From positions 248,001 to 312,000 of the forward strand of contig NZ_CP104381.1 in assembly GCF_030582395.1 (NCBI RefSeq): DNA of 64,000 nucleotides, read 5' to 3'. The DNA comes from Ralstonia pickettii. Lineage in GTDB: Bacteria; Pseudomonadota; Gammaproteobacteria; Burkholderiales; Burkholderiaceae. The notes below the pieces were generated by a model. The model was not told the origin of the DNA. It did no database searches and saw only the letters and a list, made by a program, of their open reading frames with translations. Below are positions 51,732 through 62,998 of the stretch, piece after piece; the stretch's first letter is position 1, and every line of letters starts with the position of its first letter. The position numbers were made by a program, and so were the translations under genes.

Positions 51732-53083
51732 TGCGCGCCATGTCTCTGACCCTGAAGTCGGCGCTGGTCGCCATTGTTGCAGCGGCGGCGCAGAGTGCCC
51801 TGGCCGCGCTGCCTATCGAACACTGGACGGCGCCGACCGGCGCGCGCGTGTTTTTCGTACCGAGCCCGTCGATTCCGATGCTCGACATCAACCTCGACGT
51901 GGATGCGGGTTCGCGCTATGAGCCCGCCAACAAGGTGGGCCTCGCCTCGCTCACAGCGGGCATGCTCGACAAGGGCGTTGCCGCGCAGGGCAATGCGCCC
52001 GCCCGCGATGAAGCGGCGATTGCCGATGCGTTTGCCGATGTGGGCGCGAGCTTCGGCGGCGGCGCCGGTGGTGACCGCACGAGCCTGCGTCTGCGCACGC
52101 TGTCCGATCCCGTTGAGCGCGGCCCGGCCATCGCGCTGATGACGCAGATCATTTCAGCGCCGACCTTTCCCGATGCCGTGCTCGCGCGGGACAAGCAGCG
52201 CCTGGTGGCTGCGATCCGAGAATCCCTGACCAAGCCATCGGTGCTGGCCGAGCGCGCGTTCGGCAAGGCCATCTACGGCACACATCCGTATGGGCAGACC
52301 GCTTCGCCGGAAACGGTGGAGAGCATCACGCGTGACGACATCCTGCGTTACTACCAGGCCAACTACACGGCCAAGCGCGCGGTTGTGACGCTGATCGGCG
52401 CGATCAGCCGTCAGGAAGCCGAGGCCATCGCCGAGCAGATCACGCGCGGCCTGCCCGCTGATGGCGCCACGCCGCCGGCGCTGCCCGACGTGAAGATGCC
52501 GCTGGCAAAGGCGGAGACGATCCGCATTCCGCACCCGGCGCAGCAGGCGACCATCATCATCGGTCAACCGGGTATCGCACGCGGCGACAAGGATTACTTC
52601 CCGTTGCTGGTCGGTAACTACGTGCTCGGTGGTGGCGGTTTCAGTGCGCGTCTGACCAACGAAGTGCGCGAGAAGCGCGGTTTGACGTACAGCATTGGCA
52701 GCTATTTCGCGCCCGCCGCACAGCCTGGTCCGTTCGAACTGGCACTGCAGACGCGCAAGGACCAAACCGAAGAAGCATTGGGCGTGGTGCGCGACACTGT
52801 TGCCAAGTTTGTGGCCGATGGCCCAACCGATGCGGAACTGAAAGCCGCCAAGGACAACCTCGTCAACGGCTTCCCGCTGCGCCTGGACAGCAACCGCAAG
52901 CTGCTGGACAACGTGGCCAACATCGGCTGGTACAACTTGCCGCTCGACTATCTGGATACATGGACGCAGCGCATCGCGGCCGTCACGCGTGACCAGGTGC
53001 GTACGGCATTCCAGCGCGCGCTGCAACCGCAGGCCATGGCGACGATCGTGGTGGGCGGTCCGGAAAAAGCCGCCGCGAACTGA
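51731..53083 (+). CDS. M16 family peptidase-like protein lacking the zinc motif
   Basis: A 450-residue protein with a signal peptide (about 1-26). The fold matches M16 (DVDAGSRYEPANKVGLASLT, FGKAIYGTHPYGQT, VLGGGGFSARLTNEVREKRG with the R/Y motif that binds substrate), but HxxEH is replaced by LTAGM. It would form a heterodimer with the upstream catalytic subunit, supplying the substrate-binding half, as in mitochondrial processing peptidase. ATG overlaps the previous stop (TGATG); a TTG one codon earlier is less likely. Confidence 0.9.
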   Translation: MRAMSLTLKSALVAIVAAAAQSALAALPIEHWTAPTGARVFFVPSPSIPMLDINLDVDAGSRYEPANKVGLASLTAGMLDKGVAAQGNAPARDEAAIADAFADVGASFGGGAGGDRTSLRLRTLSDPVERGPAIALMTQIISAPTFPDAVLARDKQRLVAAIRESLTKPSVLAERAFGKAIYGTHPYGQTASPETVESITRDDILRYYQANYTAKRAVVTLIGAISRQEAEAIAEQITRGLPADGATPPALPDVKMPLAKAETIRIPHPAQQATIIIGQPGIARGDKDYFPLLVGNYVLGGGGFSARLTNEVREKRGLTYSIGSYFAPAAQPGPFELALQTRKDQTEEALGVVRDTVAKFVADGPTDAELKAAKDNLVNGFPLRLDSNRKLLDNVANIGWYNLPLDYLDTWTQRIAAVTRDQVRTAFQRALQPQAMATIVVGGPEKAAAN

Positions 53084-53102
53084 CGTACCGCGTCTTGATC
53101 CG

Positions 53103-53133
53103 AAAAAACCGGCGGCATTTCCCGCCGGTTTTT
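53103..53133 (+). terminator. Rho-independent terminator after the M16 pair
   Basis: AACCGGCGG / CCGCCGGTT stem with an A-tract before and T-tract after it. Confidence 0.85.
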
Positions 53134-53177
53134 GTTTGCGCTCGTTTTATCGGGCAACAGCCCCTAAAATCCCGCCC

Positions 53178-54535
<1,358 letters not shown>

Positions 54536-54540
54536 GATGA

Positions 54541-54849
<309 letters not shown>

Positions 54850-54856
54850 ACGGACA

Positions 54857-54887
54857 AAAGAAGAGACGGCCAAAGCCGTCTCTTTTC
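54857..54887. terminator. Bidirectional terminator after the ferredoxin gene
   Basis: AAGAGACGGC-CAAA-GCCGTCTCTT with A- and T-rich flanks, between convergent genes. Confidence 0.8.
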
Positions 54888-54918
54888 ATTGGTGCCTACC
54901 AACCTGTTGACTGTGCGC

Positions 54919-55557
54919 TTACTGGATCGGCAACAGATCTTCCGGCCCTTCGTACGCATAGCCCGGCTCGCAGACGATGCGGTAGTGCGGGTAATGCGGA
55001 TGCAGGGGGCGCGGCACGATCGGTGAAGGCGCCACAGGTGCCTGCACGAACGGCTTGGGGCCATTGCCGGGTTGGCGAATTGCGCCAGCAGCCGGCGCAG
55101 GAGGCTGGCGGATCACCGGCATCGGCGTCGGATAAGGTTGCGGATAGGGCAGCGGCCCAATGTAGATGCGATGGCAGTAGCGAACGCCTTCCTGCGCAAC
55201 CACTACTTTCTGCCGTTGCTCGCGGCGCGCCTGTTCAGCGGCCTGTGCCGCGATCTGGGCTTGGCGAGCGTCTTCGGCCGCCTGCGCTTTGCGGCGCGCG
55301 GTTTCCATCTGTTGCACTTCCGCGGCTTCAGCGCTGGCGCGTTCGCGGGCAGCCTTCTGGTCGGCGGCCGTGGGCGTGTTGTCGATCATCGGCACGGGCT
55401 TCGCGCGCGTGCCGCAGGGGTGGTCGGAATAGGTCGTCTGACCGTTCTCGCTGCAGCGATACACCTGCGCGTGCGTTGGCAAGCTAGCCGCAGCCAAGCC
55501 GAGCGCCAGACCCGCCAGCACGGCGGCGCGTGAGGTGAGAGTGGCGAACGGTGTCAT
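54919..55557 (-). CDS. DUF4124 domain secreted protein
   Basis: A 212-residue protein: signal peptide (about 1-30), DUF4124 motif QVYRCSENGQTTYSDHPCGT (about 31-50), an Ala/Gln/Arg-rich coiled coil (about 65-120), and a Pro-rich C-terminal region with Tyr/His (PLPYPQPYPTPMPV, RPLHPHYPHYRIVCEPG). It is probably a periplasmic envelope protein of unknown function. It sits directly upstream of nothing conserved. Confidence 0.75.
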   Translation of the reverse strand: MTPFATLTSRAAVLAGLALGLAAASLPTHAQVYRCSENGQTTYSDHPCGTRAKPVPMIDNTPTAADQKAARERASAEAAEVQQMETARRKAQAAEDARQAQIAAQAAEQARREQRQKVVVAQEGVRYCHRIYIGPLPYPQPYPTPMPVIRQPPAPAAGAIRQPGNGPKPFVQAPVAPSPIVPRPLHPHYPHYRIVCEPGYAYEGPEDLLPIQ

Positions 55558-55581
55558 GGCGGTGTCCTCGGGGTTGGCGGA

Positions 55582-56184
55582 TCAGCGTGCCGTGTGCAGG
55601 CGCATCATGGCTTTTTCGGCGTTGCCGGCAATCAATTCGGGCAGCGCATCCAGGCTTTGATCGATCGCGCGGTCGATGAGGTCCTGCTCTTCCTTGCGAG
55701 GCGCCTTGAGCACGAAGTTGGCGACGTCATGCTGGCCAGATGCTGCCGTGCCCGGCGGCAAGAGATTGCGCGGATGGCCGATGCCCAGCCGCAGTCGCCA
55801 GAACTGCTGCGTGGTCAGATGGGCCGCAATGTCCTTCAGGCCGTTGTGTCCACCGGATCCGCCTCCGAGCTTGAGTTTGACAGCGCCGGGCGGCAAATCC
55901 AATTCATCGTGCACGACCAGGATCTCATCGGGCATGACCTTGTAGAAGCGGGCCAGTGCGACGGTAGCCAGGCCGGAGCGGTTCATGAAGGTCTGTGGCT
56001 CGAGCAGCCACACCTCGTTGCCCCAGAGGTTGGCGCGCGCTGCATAGCCGTGAAAGCGCGTCTCGTTGCGCAGTGTCACATTGCCCATGCGCGCGAGTTG
56101 GTCGACCAGCCAGAAGCCGGCGTTGTGTCGCGTCGCCGCATACTCGGCGCCCGGATTGCCGAGGCCGACGATGAGTTTGATCAT
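55582..56184 (-). CDS. pth: Peptidyl-tRNA hydrolase
   Basis: A 200-residue enzyme with [21 protein letters not shown] (catalytic His in TRHNAGF), [20 protein letters not shown] and [13 protein letters not shown]. It recycles peptidyl-tRNA. ATG at 56184 starts the conserved domain; 16 more open codons lie before it. It follows rplY on the minus strand. Confidence 0.96.
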   Translation of the reverse strand: MIKLIVGLGNPGAEYAATRHNAGFWLVDQLARMGNVTLRNETRFHGYAARANLWGNEVWLLEPQTFMNRSGLATVALARFYKVMPDEILVVHDELDLPPGAVKLKLGGGSGGHNGLKDIAAHLTTQQFWRLRLGIGHPRNLLPPGTAASGQHDVANFVLKAPRKEEQDLIDRAIDQSLDALPELIAGNAEKAMMRLHTAR

Positions 56185-56284
56185 GCGATTCGTATCAGGT
56201 TGAGGTGCAGGCAGCGCCCCTTGATCGTACAAGCATAGCTGCTTTCCCTAGCCTGGAGGCGGTGCGGCTCGCCCCGCTCAGGCA

Positions 56285-56322
56285 GAAAAAAAGCCCGGCG
56301 AGACTGGCTCGGCGGGCTTTCT
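56285..56322 (-). terminator. Rho-independent terminator after rplY
   Basis: On the minus strand AAAGCCCGCCGAG-loop-CTCGCCGGGCTTTTTTT, a stem with one bulge followed by a T-run, 32 bases after the rplY stop. Confidence 0.85.
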
Positions 56323-56353
56323 TTGCTCGCACCGAAGTGCGAGGTGCGGCAAC

Positions 56354-56980
56354 TTAGGCTGCCGGCTTGTCCTCGCCTGCAGCAGCAGCGCCTTCTTCGG
56401 CGGCAGCGGACTTCTCGCCAGCCGGCACGCTGATGTTGGCAACAGCCGGGTTCTCATCGCCACCGTGGGTGAGGATGGTCACGCCCTTCGGCAGCTTGAG
56501 GTCAGCGATGTGCAGGGTCTGGCCGATTTCCAGCGAACCCAGATCCACTTCGATGAACTCCGGCAGGTCGGCCGGCAGGCACGACACTTCCACGTCGTTC
56601 AGGATGTGGTTCACGATGCCGTGGCCCAGCTTCACGCCCGGTGCGGTTTCCTGGTTCAGGAAGTGCAGCGGCACCTTGACGTGGATCTTTTCCTTGGCCG
56701 ACACACGTTGGAAATCGACGTGCAGAACCAGTTGCTTGAACGGGTGCAGTTGGAAGTCGCGCAGCAGCGCCTTTTCCACCTTGCCAGCCACTTCGATGTC
56801 GAGGATCGACGAGTGGAAGGCTTCCTTCTTCAGCGCGTGGTACAGCGCGTTGTGATCGAGTTCGATCAGCTTCGGCTCGGCGCCCGCGCCGTAAATGATG
56901 GCCGGGGTCTTGCCGGAATTGCGCAGGCGGCGGCTCGCACCAGTGCCCTGAACGCTACGCTCGAAAGCGACAACTTTCAT
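56354..56980 (-). CDS. rplY: 50S ribosomal protein L25/general stress protein Ctc
   Basis: A 208-residue long-form L25 (TL5/Ctc type). The N-terminal 5S rRNA-binding domain includes [37 protein letters not shown] and [17 protein letters not shown]; the C-terminal domain follows, then an acidic Ala/Glu tail. It binds 5S rRNA in the large subunit. The leader carries two hairpins, one terminator-like, described separately. Confidence 0.95.
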   Translation of the reverse strand: MKVVAFERSVQGTGASRRLRNSGKTPAIIYGAGAEPKLIELDHNALYHALKKEAFHSSILDIEVAGKVEKALLRDFQLHPFKQLVLHVDFQRVSAKEKIHVKVPLHFLNQETAPGVKLGHGIVNHILNDVEVSCLPADLPEFIEVDLGSLEIGQTLHIADLKLPKGVTILTHGGDENPAVANISVPAGEKSAAAEEGAAAAGEDKPAA

Positions 56981-56993
56981 GATTGCTCCAAAC

Positions 56994-57022
56994 GAAAAAG
57001 ACGACTCGCGACCAAGCCGTCT
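56994..57022 (-). terminator. Terminator-like hairpin in the rplY leader
   Basis: On the minus strand AGACGGCT-TGGTCGCG-AGTCGTCT (eight pairs, one G-U) is followed by TTTTTCG, only 14 bases before the rplY start codon. It may end prs transcripts or act as an attenuator for rplY. Confidence 0.6.
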
Positions 57023-57029
57023 GGTGAAC

Positions 57030-57049
57030 GGGGCGCCATATTGCGCCCC
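57030..57049 (-). other. GC-rich hairpin between prs and rplY
   Basis: GGGGCGC-AATATG-GCGCCCC reads as a stable seven-pair hairpin just upstream of the terminator-like structure in the rplY leader. Possible processing or pause site; no T-run. Confidence 0.5.
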
Positions 57050-57132
57050 GCGGACACCGCAGAAGTGCCGTCTAACCGACGTTTTCCGCAGTAAAGCCTT
57101 GAATTATAACAGTAAGCTGCTCGGATGCCGAA

Positions 57133-58083
57133 TTATTCAGCAAACAGCGACATGATGGAGTCACCGCGCACGATGCGGGTGAAGGTCTCGGCCAGCAGCG
57201 GGGCGGTCGAGAGCTGGCGGATCTTGCCGCATTTGATGGCGTCTTCGCGCAGCGGGATGGTGTCGGTCACGACGACTTCGTCGAGCGCCGAGTCTGCAAT
57301 GCGAGCAGCGGCGCCGCCCGACAGTACCGGATGCGTGCAATACGAGAACACTTGCTTGGCACCGCGCTCCTTCAGCACCTGCGCGGCTTTGCACAGCGTG
57401 CCGCCGGTGTCGATCATGTCATCCATGATCACGCAATTGCGGCCGTCGACTTCACCGATGATGTTCATCACCTCAGCCACGTTGGCCTTCGGGCGACGCT
57501 TGTCGATGATCGCCAGGTCCACGCCGAGCTGCTTGGCGAGCGCACGTGCGCGCACCACGCCGCCGACGTCGGGCGATACCACCAGCAGGTCTTCGTAGTT
57601 CTTCTTGCGCAGGTCTTCGAGCAGGATCGGCGACGCGTAGATGTTGTCGACCGGGATATCGAAGAAGCCTTGGATTTGGTCAGCGTGGAGGTCCATCGTC
57701 AGCACGCGCTCGACGCCGGCGACTTCCAGCATGTTGGCAACGACCTTGGCCGTGATGGCCACACGCGCCGAACGCGGGCGACGATCCTGGCGGGCATAGC
57801 CGAAGTAGGGGATGGCGGCCGTGATGCGACGGGCAGACGCACGCTTGAGCGCATCGACCATCACCATCAATTCCATCAGGTTGTCGTTGGTGGGGGCGCA
57901 GGTGGATTGCAGGATGAACACGTGCTTGCCGCGCACGTTTTCCTGGATCTCGACCTGGACTTCACCATCGGAGAATCGGCCGACGAGGGCCTTACCTAGC
58001 GGAATGCCCAGGTGCTTGACGACAGCTTCTGCGAGTTTGGGGTTGGCATTGCCGGTAAAAACCATCAAGCCTTCGCTGCTCAT
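57133..58083 (-). CDS. prs: Ribose-phosphate pyrophosphokinase
   Basis: A 316-residue PRPP synthetase. It has [19 protein letters not shown], the ATP-binding [10 protein letters not shown], the ribose-phosphate loop [19 protein letters not shown] and the PRPP loop [19 protein letters not shown]. It makes PRPP for nucleotides, His and Trp. It stands between tRNA-Gln and rplY, the standard order. Confidence 0.97.
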   Translation of the reverse strand: MSSEGLMVFTGNANPKLAEAVVKHLGIPLGKALVGRFSDGEVQVEIQENVRGKHVFILQSTCAPTNDNLMELMVMVDALKRASARRITAAIPYFGYARQDRRPRSARVAITAKVVANMLEVAGVERVLTMDLHADQIQGFFDIPVDNIYASPILLEDLRKKNYEDLLVVSPDVGGVVRARALAKQLGVDLAIIDKRRPKANVAEVMNIIGEVDGRNCVIMDDMIDTGGTLCKAAQVLKERGAKQVFSYCTHPVLSGGAAARIADSALDEVVVTDTIPLREDAIKCGKIRQLSTAPLLAETFTRIVRGDSIMSLFAE

Positions 58084-58161
58084 CGGGGCACCTGTTTTGA
58101 CTTCAGACGCGCCGGCTGGTCGGAACCAACCGGGCTATTGCTGGGAACATAAGGAAGAAAA

Positions 58162-58238
58162 TGGCAGGGGCGGAAGGATTCGAACCTACGCATGCCGGAA
58201 TCAAAATCCGGTGCCTTAACCAGCTTGGCGACGCCCCT
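58162..58238 (-). tRNA. tRNA-Gln (anticodon TTG)
   Basis: A 77-base tRNA on the minus strand with CCA encoded. Acceptor stem AGGGGCG/CGCCCCT, anticodon stem CCGGA/TCCGG with loop TTTTGAT (anticodon TTG), and T-loop GGTTCGAATCC. It lies between ispE and prs. Confidence 0.95.
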
Positions 58239-58288
58239 ACACAACCGATCGGTTACTGCTTCCATTGCAGAAGCAATAACTGCAAACC

Positions 58289-59158
58289 TTACACAGCAAA
58301 TCTTGCGAGCGGATGATGCGACAGACCTGCCGCACACCGACCTTCCCATTCGGAAGGCACCTGATCCGCCACCGCTTGCGCCTGCTCAACGTTGTCGAAC
58401 GGAGCAAATACGCAGGCGCCGGATCCGGTCATTCTTGCCAGAGGGCTGAACTGACGCAGCCAGACAAGTGCTCGGGCGATTTCGCCGTATTTCCTTTCCG
58501 CCACCGCCTGCAGGTCGTTGCGACCGTAAGCGAAAACAATTTGTTGGTCAGGAAAGTCCGTAATTATGGTGAGTGGCGTATCGCGTGTCAACCCTTCATC
58601 GGAAAAAATTGCAGGGGTCGGCACATGCACGCGTGGGTGAATCACCACGAAGGCAGCCGGCGGCAGCGTGACCGGCGTGAGTTCTTCGCCGATCCCCTCG
58701 GCGAAGGCGTTCTGGCCGAACACGAAGAAGGGCACGTCGGCGCCCAGCTTTAGGGCGAGCGCCATCAGTTGCGTGCGTGGCAGATCAAGGCCCCAGAGAC
58801 GATTAAGCGCAAGCAGCGTGGTGGCGGCATCAGATGACCCGCCGCCAATGCCACCGCCCATCGGCAGGCATTTCTCGATCGCGATGTCGACGCCGAAGGT
58901 GCAGCCCGCTTCTGCTTGCAGCAGGCGCGCGGCGCGGATGATGAGGTCGTCATCGGCAGGCACGCCGGGGATATCCGTGGTGCGTACGAGACGACCGTCG
59001 GTGCGGCGCGCGAAATGCAGCGTGTCGCACCAGTCGATCAACTGGAAGACGGTTTGCAGCAGGTGGTAGCCATCGGGGCGGCGACCAACCACGTGCAGGA
59101 AGAGGTTGAGCTTGGCCGGCGCGGGGCAATCACGCAGCTCGACGGGGGCGGAAGACAT
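58289..59158 (-). CDS. ispE: 4-diphosphocytidyl-2-C-methyl-D-erythritol kinase
   Basis: A 289-residue GHMP kinase. [20 protein letters not shown], the ATP loop [39 protein letters not shown] and the C-terminal [13 protein letters not shown] are family motifs. It acts in the MEP isoprenoid pathway. The order lolB-ispE-tRNA-prs is conserved. Confidence 0.95.
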   Translation of the reverse strand: MSSAPVELRDCPAPAKLNLFLHVVGRRPDGYHLLQTVFQLIDWCDTLHFARRTDGRLVRTTDIPGVPADDDLIIRAARLLQAEAGCTFGVDIAIEKCLPMGGGIGGGSSDAATTLLALNRLWGLDLPRTQLMALALKLGADVPFFVFGQNAFAEGIGEELTPVTLPPAAFVVIHPRVHVPTPAIFSDEGLTRDTPLTIITDFPDQQIVFAYGRNDLQAVAERKYGEIARALVWLRQFSPLARMTGSGACVFAPFDNVEQAQAVADQVPSEWEGRCAAGLSHHPLARFAV

Positions 59159-59172
59159 GACGAAGCGAGGCG

Positions 59173-59796
59173 TTACTGGTCGAGCACGAGCCGCACCGAT
59201 AGCGGACCATTGGCGCCCTGTGGTCGATCGAGATCGAGTCGACGGATGCTGGCTTTGGCGCGGTCGGCATGGTTGCTGTCGTCAGCCCAGGCGACGTAGT
59301 GGACAGTCCAGCCGTTCTGCTCGATGGTTTCGGGGCGCGATTGCGCATCGCGTGCCACGCGTGCCGGTGTGCCGGGAGCGGGGCGGGCGCGCAGCCAATC
59401 GCGCAAGCCGGAAACCGGCAGCGAGAAGCCGAGCGCGTCCTGCATCAGCGTGTCGACTTCGGGCGCCCGGCGCGGCGGCTGGTTCGGGAGCTCGAGCGTG
59501 GCGCCTTGGGTACTCTGGCTGACGATGGCCAGCGTCTGGCCCAACGGCGACATCAACTCAAGCTGGACGTCGGGCCCGCGCTCCCGCCAGAGGAAGCTGC
59601 CGACGGCGCTTTGCTCGGCGTTGTTCTGCGTGTAACGCGCTGAGAAGCGACCCTGATAGCGCGTGATGTTGGCATCGGCGTCTTGCGCGCCGGCAAAGAG
59701 GTCGTTGGCTGGTCGCAAGCTCGTGCAGCCGCTGAAGAGTGCGCAGCCGGCGCCGAGCATCAGCGCGCCAAGCGCGCGCGTGAACCGCATGGCCAT
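59173..59796 (-). CDS. lolB: Outer membrane lipoprotein LolB
   Basis: A 207-residue lipoprotein: signal ending CALFSGC with lipobox Cys at about 22, followed by the LolB half-barrel ([58 protein letters not shown]). It receives lipoproteins from LolA and inserts them into the outer membrane. ATG at 59796 overlaps the stop of the TPR gene by TGATG. Confidence 0.93.
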   Translation of the reverse strand: MAMRFTRALGALMLGAGCALFSGCTSLRPANDLFAGAQDADANITRYQGRFSARYTQNNAEQSAVGSFLWRERGPDVQLELMSPLGQTLAIVSQSTQGATLELPNQPPRRAPEVDTLMQDALGFSLPVSGLRDWLRARPAPGTPARVARDAQSRPETIEQNGWTVHYVAWADDSNHADRAKASIRRLDLDRPQGANGPLSVRLVLDQ

Positions 59797-61733
59797 CAAT
59801 TTGCACTCACGGGAACGTTGGGTACCGGCTGTCCGAAGCGGCGCAGCGTGTCGCGCAGCGTGGTGTCGTTCACGTCAAGCTTGGACGCTTCAGTCCAGAC
59901 TTGGCGCGCGTCGTCCTGCTTGCCGGATTGCCACAGCACTTCGCCCAGGTGCGCGCCGATTTCGGCTTGCGGCGCGGCAGTCCAGGCCTTGCGCAGGATG
60001 TCGGTGGCGCCGGGCAGATCGCCGCGACGGTATTTGACCCAGCCGAGGCTGTCGGCGATATAGGGATCATCCGGCGCCAGCGATACGGCTTTCTCGAGCA
60101 GTTCCTGTGCTTCCTGCAGGCGCACGTTGCGATCGGCCAGCGAATAGCCGAGCGCGTTGTAGCCGATGGCCTGGCCGGGACGCAGGTCGATCACCTTGCG
60201 CAGCAGCGTCTCCATGTTGTCGTAGTGGCCGTCGTGCTCTTCGAGCATCGCCAGTTGGTACGAATACTCGACGTTATCCGGATCGTTCTTGAGCAGCTCG
60301 TTGACGCGGGCGCGGGCGCGGCCGTAGGCCTTGGCGTCCATCAGCATGCCGATTTCGGCCTGGCGGATGCCATCCATCAGGGCCTGGCGGCGCGGGCCGT
60401 CGGGCACGTCTTCGGAATCGGCGACGAGCTCGTCGAAGGTCTGTTGTGCCTCGTCGATGCGGCGCAGCTTGCCGAGCAGCTGGCCGCGCTTGATGCCGGC
60501 CGCCAATGCGGTCTGGCCGTCGGCGTCGCCGTTGGCGGAACCGGTGATCTTGTCGACCCAGCCCAGCGCACCGGCGTAGTCGCGCTTTTCCTCTGCCAGC
60601 TGGGCAAGGCCCTGGTAGCCGGGCTCGGGGCTCAGTGTGGGCGACTTGGCGGTGGCGGCGACGTATTCCTTCAGGTAACGCTCGGCGTCGTCGTACTGGC
60701 GCTGCTGCAGGTTCAGCAGGCCCAGGGCAAGCGTGATGCGCGCATCGTTGGGCGCGATCTTCTTGAGCGTTTCGAATTCAGCGCGCGCCTTGTCCTGCTG
60801 ATTGCGCACGAGGTACATGCGGGCGAGCGCCAGGTGGCCGTCGATGGACGCCGGCGCGGCTTTCAGGAAGCTGCGCAGGCCGGCGATGGCCGCATCAGGG
60901 TCGCCGTCGGCACGCAGTTCGGCGGCGAGGATGGCGGCGTCTTCATACCCGGGGCGCAGCTTGAGCGCGGTGTCCAGTTCCGCCAGCGCGCCGGGGATAT
61001 CCTTGGCGGCAACCTTCGCGCGCGCCAAGGCCAGATGCGTTTCGGGGCGCTGCATGTCATGCGAGGCGATGCGCTGCAGCGCACCGACGGCACCCGCCGG
61101 ATCGCTGCTCTTGGACATCTGCTGCTGCAATTGCAGCAGGGCATCGGCACGTTGGCCCGGCGAGACCTTGTTCAATTGCGCCTGCAGCATCGGTTCGACT
61201 TCCGACCACTGGCCAGTGGCCACGAGCAAGAGTTGCTGTACCTGGCGAGCCGGCATCGACGTCGGCGACAGTTCCACCCACAGGCGCGCCGCGGTCATCG
61301 CTTGCGCAGGCGAGCGCGTCAGAAACGCGATTTCGGTCGCACGCTGGGCAAAGCGGGGGTCGCGCGTATCTTGCGCGAGCGCAAGATAGGTGCGGTACGC
61401 CGGTTCGACCAACCCCCGCTGCAGCGACACTTCCGATGCCAGCACGCGGTACATGATGTCTTCATTGAGTGCGACACGCGGCAGATCCGTCCGCTCCGAA
61501 CTCAGCAGGCCGGTGCGCGGGCGTGAGCGCTCAATCTGCACGGCCGCGCGATCACCCGCGCCGCCTTCCTTTGTAGCTTGGGCGATCAGCGGGGCGACGG
61601 CCGTCGACTGCGACGACCATGCCGGCAGGCTCGTCAGCCCTCCCGCCAGCAGCGCGGCCAGCAGGGCCGTTCTGCTGCGCGGGAATCGCCGCGGGCGTTG
61701 CGTCGCGGGCGAATGGGAGAGGGCGTGAGGCAT
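59796..61733 (-). CDS. Tetratricopeptide-repeat exported protein
   Basis: A 645-residue protein with a signal peptide (about 20-45) followed by many TPR units between about 110 and 630, such as [40 protein letters not shown] and [20 protein letters not shown]. It probably acts as a periplasmic scaffold; in this group it is regularly coupled to lolB. I chose ATG 61733; ATG 61766 or 61820 would lengthen it, but neither has a ribosome site. Confidence 0.82.
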   Translation of the reverse strand: MPHALSHSPATQRPRRFPRSRTALLAALLAGGLTSLPAWSSQSTAVAPLIAQATKEGGAGDRAAVQIERSRPRTGLLSSERTDLPRVALNEDIMYRVLASEVSLQRGLVEPAYRTYLALAQDTRDPRFAQRATEIAFLTRSPAQAMTAARLWVELSPTSMPARQVQQLLLVATGQWSEVEPMLQAQLNKVSPGQRADALLQLQQQMSKSSDPAGAVGALQRIASHDMQRPETHLALARAKVAAKDIPGALAELDTALKLRPGYEDAAILAAELRADGDPDAAIAGLRSFLKAAPASIDGHLALARMYLVRNQQDKARAEFETLKKIAPNDARITLALGLLNLQQRQYDDAERYLKEYVAATAKSPTLSPEPGYQGLAQLAEEKRDYAGALGWVDKITGSANGDADGQTALAAGIKRGQLLGKLRRIDEAQQTFDELVADSEDVPDGPRRQALMDGIRQAEIGMLMDAKAYGRARARVNELLKNDPDNVEYSYQLAMLEEHDGHYDNMETLLRKVIDLRPGQAIGYNALGYSLADRNVRLQEAQELLEKAVSLAPDDPYIADSLGWVKYRRGDLPGATDILRKAWTAAPQAEIGAHLGEVLWQSGKQDDARQVWTEASKLDVNDTTLRDTLRRFGQPVPNVPVSAN

Positions 61734-61764
61734 GGTCTCGAAGCTCCGGATAGGGGTTCGGGGC

Positions 61765-61786
61765 ATTGTAGCCTGACCGCTACAAT
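61765..61786. promoter_or_regulatory. Divergent promoter with back-to-back -10 elements
   Basis: ATTGTAGC-CTGACC-GCTACAAT is a perfect inverted repeat. Read rightwards, TACAAT (61781-61786) is a -10 for mutM; read leftwards, TACAAT (61770-61765) is a -10 for the TPR gene. The -35 boxes were not recognised. Confidence 0.6.
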
Positions 61787-61834
61787 CGCCCGCATCGTAA
61801 AAAAGGTTGGAGCAGCACATGGGATGGAGGTTCG

Positions 61835-62710
61835 ATGCCTGAGTTGCCGGAGGTCGAGGTCACTCGCCTGGGTTTGCTACCGCATATTACGGAGCGACGT
61901 ATCGTTCGCGTGGTGGTGCGCCATCACGGCTTGCGCTGGCCCGTCGATCCGGCGCTGCCGGAGTTGCTGGCCGGTCTGACTGTCACGCGCTTGCTGCGCC
62001 GGGGCAAATACCTGCTCATCGAATGCATGCCCGGGGCCGAACAATCCGGCGGCCGCGCCGAAACCGCAGGCGGCTGGTTGCTCATCCATCTTGGTATGAC
62101 AGGCACCTTGCGCGTGCTGGAAACGCCCGTGCCGCCCGGCCTGCACGATCACGTCGATATCGAACTCGCCGACGCAACTGGCGTACCCGTCACACTGCGC
62201 TATCGCGACCCGCGCCGGTTTGGTGCCGTGCTTTGGCATGCAGGCGACGAAGCCGGCTTGGCCGAACACCCGCTGCTGCGCAACCTCGGCATTGAGCCGT
62301 TCGACGCGCGATTCGACGGCGACTGGATGTTTGCCCGCACGCGCGGGCGCCGGGTGGCCATCAAGTCGGCACTGCTGGCGGGCGACATCGTGGTCGGCGT
62401 GGGCAACATCTATTGTTCGGAAAGCCTGTTTCGCGCCGGCATTCGGCCGACCACGGCAGCGGGACGCATCAGCCGCCCGCGCTATGCGGCGCTGGCCGAG
62501 GCCATTCGCGCCACGCTGGCCGATGCCATCGCCCGGGGCGGCAGCACGCTGCGGGACTTTGTCGGCTCCGACGGGCAAAGCGGCTACTTTCAGCTTGATG
62601 CCTTCGTGTACGACCGCGCCGGTCTGCCGTGTCGTGTGTGCGGCACGCCGGTCCGCCAGATCGTGCAGGGCCAGCGCTCCACGTTCTACTGCCCGACCTG
62701 CCAGCGCTGA
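61835..62710 (+). CDS. mutM: Formamidopyrimidine-DNA glycosylase
   Basis: A 291-residue Fpg enzyme. The catalytic N-terminus [17 protein letters not shown] carries Pro2 and Glu3; the lesion-loop region and H2TH with [17 protein letters not shown] follow, then the zinc finger [20 protein letters not shown] with CPTC. It removes 8-oxoguanine. Divergent from the TPR-lolB operon. Confidence 0.96.
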   Translation: MPELPEVEVTRLGLLPHITERRIVRVVVRHHGLRWPVDPALPELLAGLTVTRLLRRGKYLLIECMPGAEQSGGRAETAGGWLLIHLGMTGTLRVLETPVPPGLHDHVDIELADATGVPVTLRYRDPRRFGAVLWHAGDEAGLAEHPLLRNLGIEPFDARFDGDWMFARTRGRRVAIKSALLAGDIVVGVGNIYCSESLFRAGIRPTTAAGRISRPRYAALAEAIRATLADAIARGGSTLRDFVGSDGQSGYFQLDAFVYDRAGLPCRVCGTPVRQIVQGQRSTFYCPTCQR

Positions 62711-62998
62711 TCGGAGGGCTCAAGCCACCGGGAGCTGCCTGGAAACGCCGTGCCGGAGCGATCTGCACGCCATTTCGCAAGGTTTTTGAAGTGGGGTGCG
62801 GGGTCTTCGATGGCATCCCGCAACACTTGTCCGCCCGGGCCGGAGAACCGTGCTGAAAGTTCGCCCGGAAGCCGGCGGTTCGCTGTATCGTTCCACCTAA
62901 ATTTGTGCATTTCTGTGCCGTAATTGGGCGGTAACAGCGATGTCGAGGGGCGCGCGCATTTTCCCGCTGTCCGGTCGCGCACACAATAAGACAGAACG
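62711..62998. other. Intergenic region between mutM and the dynamin-like gene
   Basis: About 290 bases with no supportable ORF, repeat or RNA. ACAATA lies about 20 bases upstream of the GTPase start, but no convincing promoter was recognised. Confidence 0.5.
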
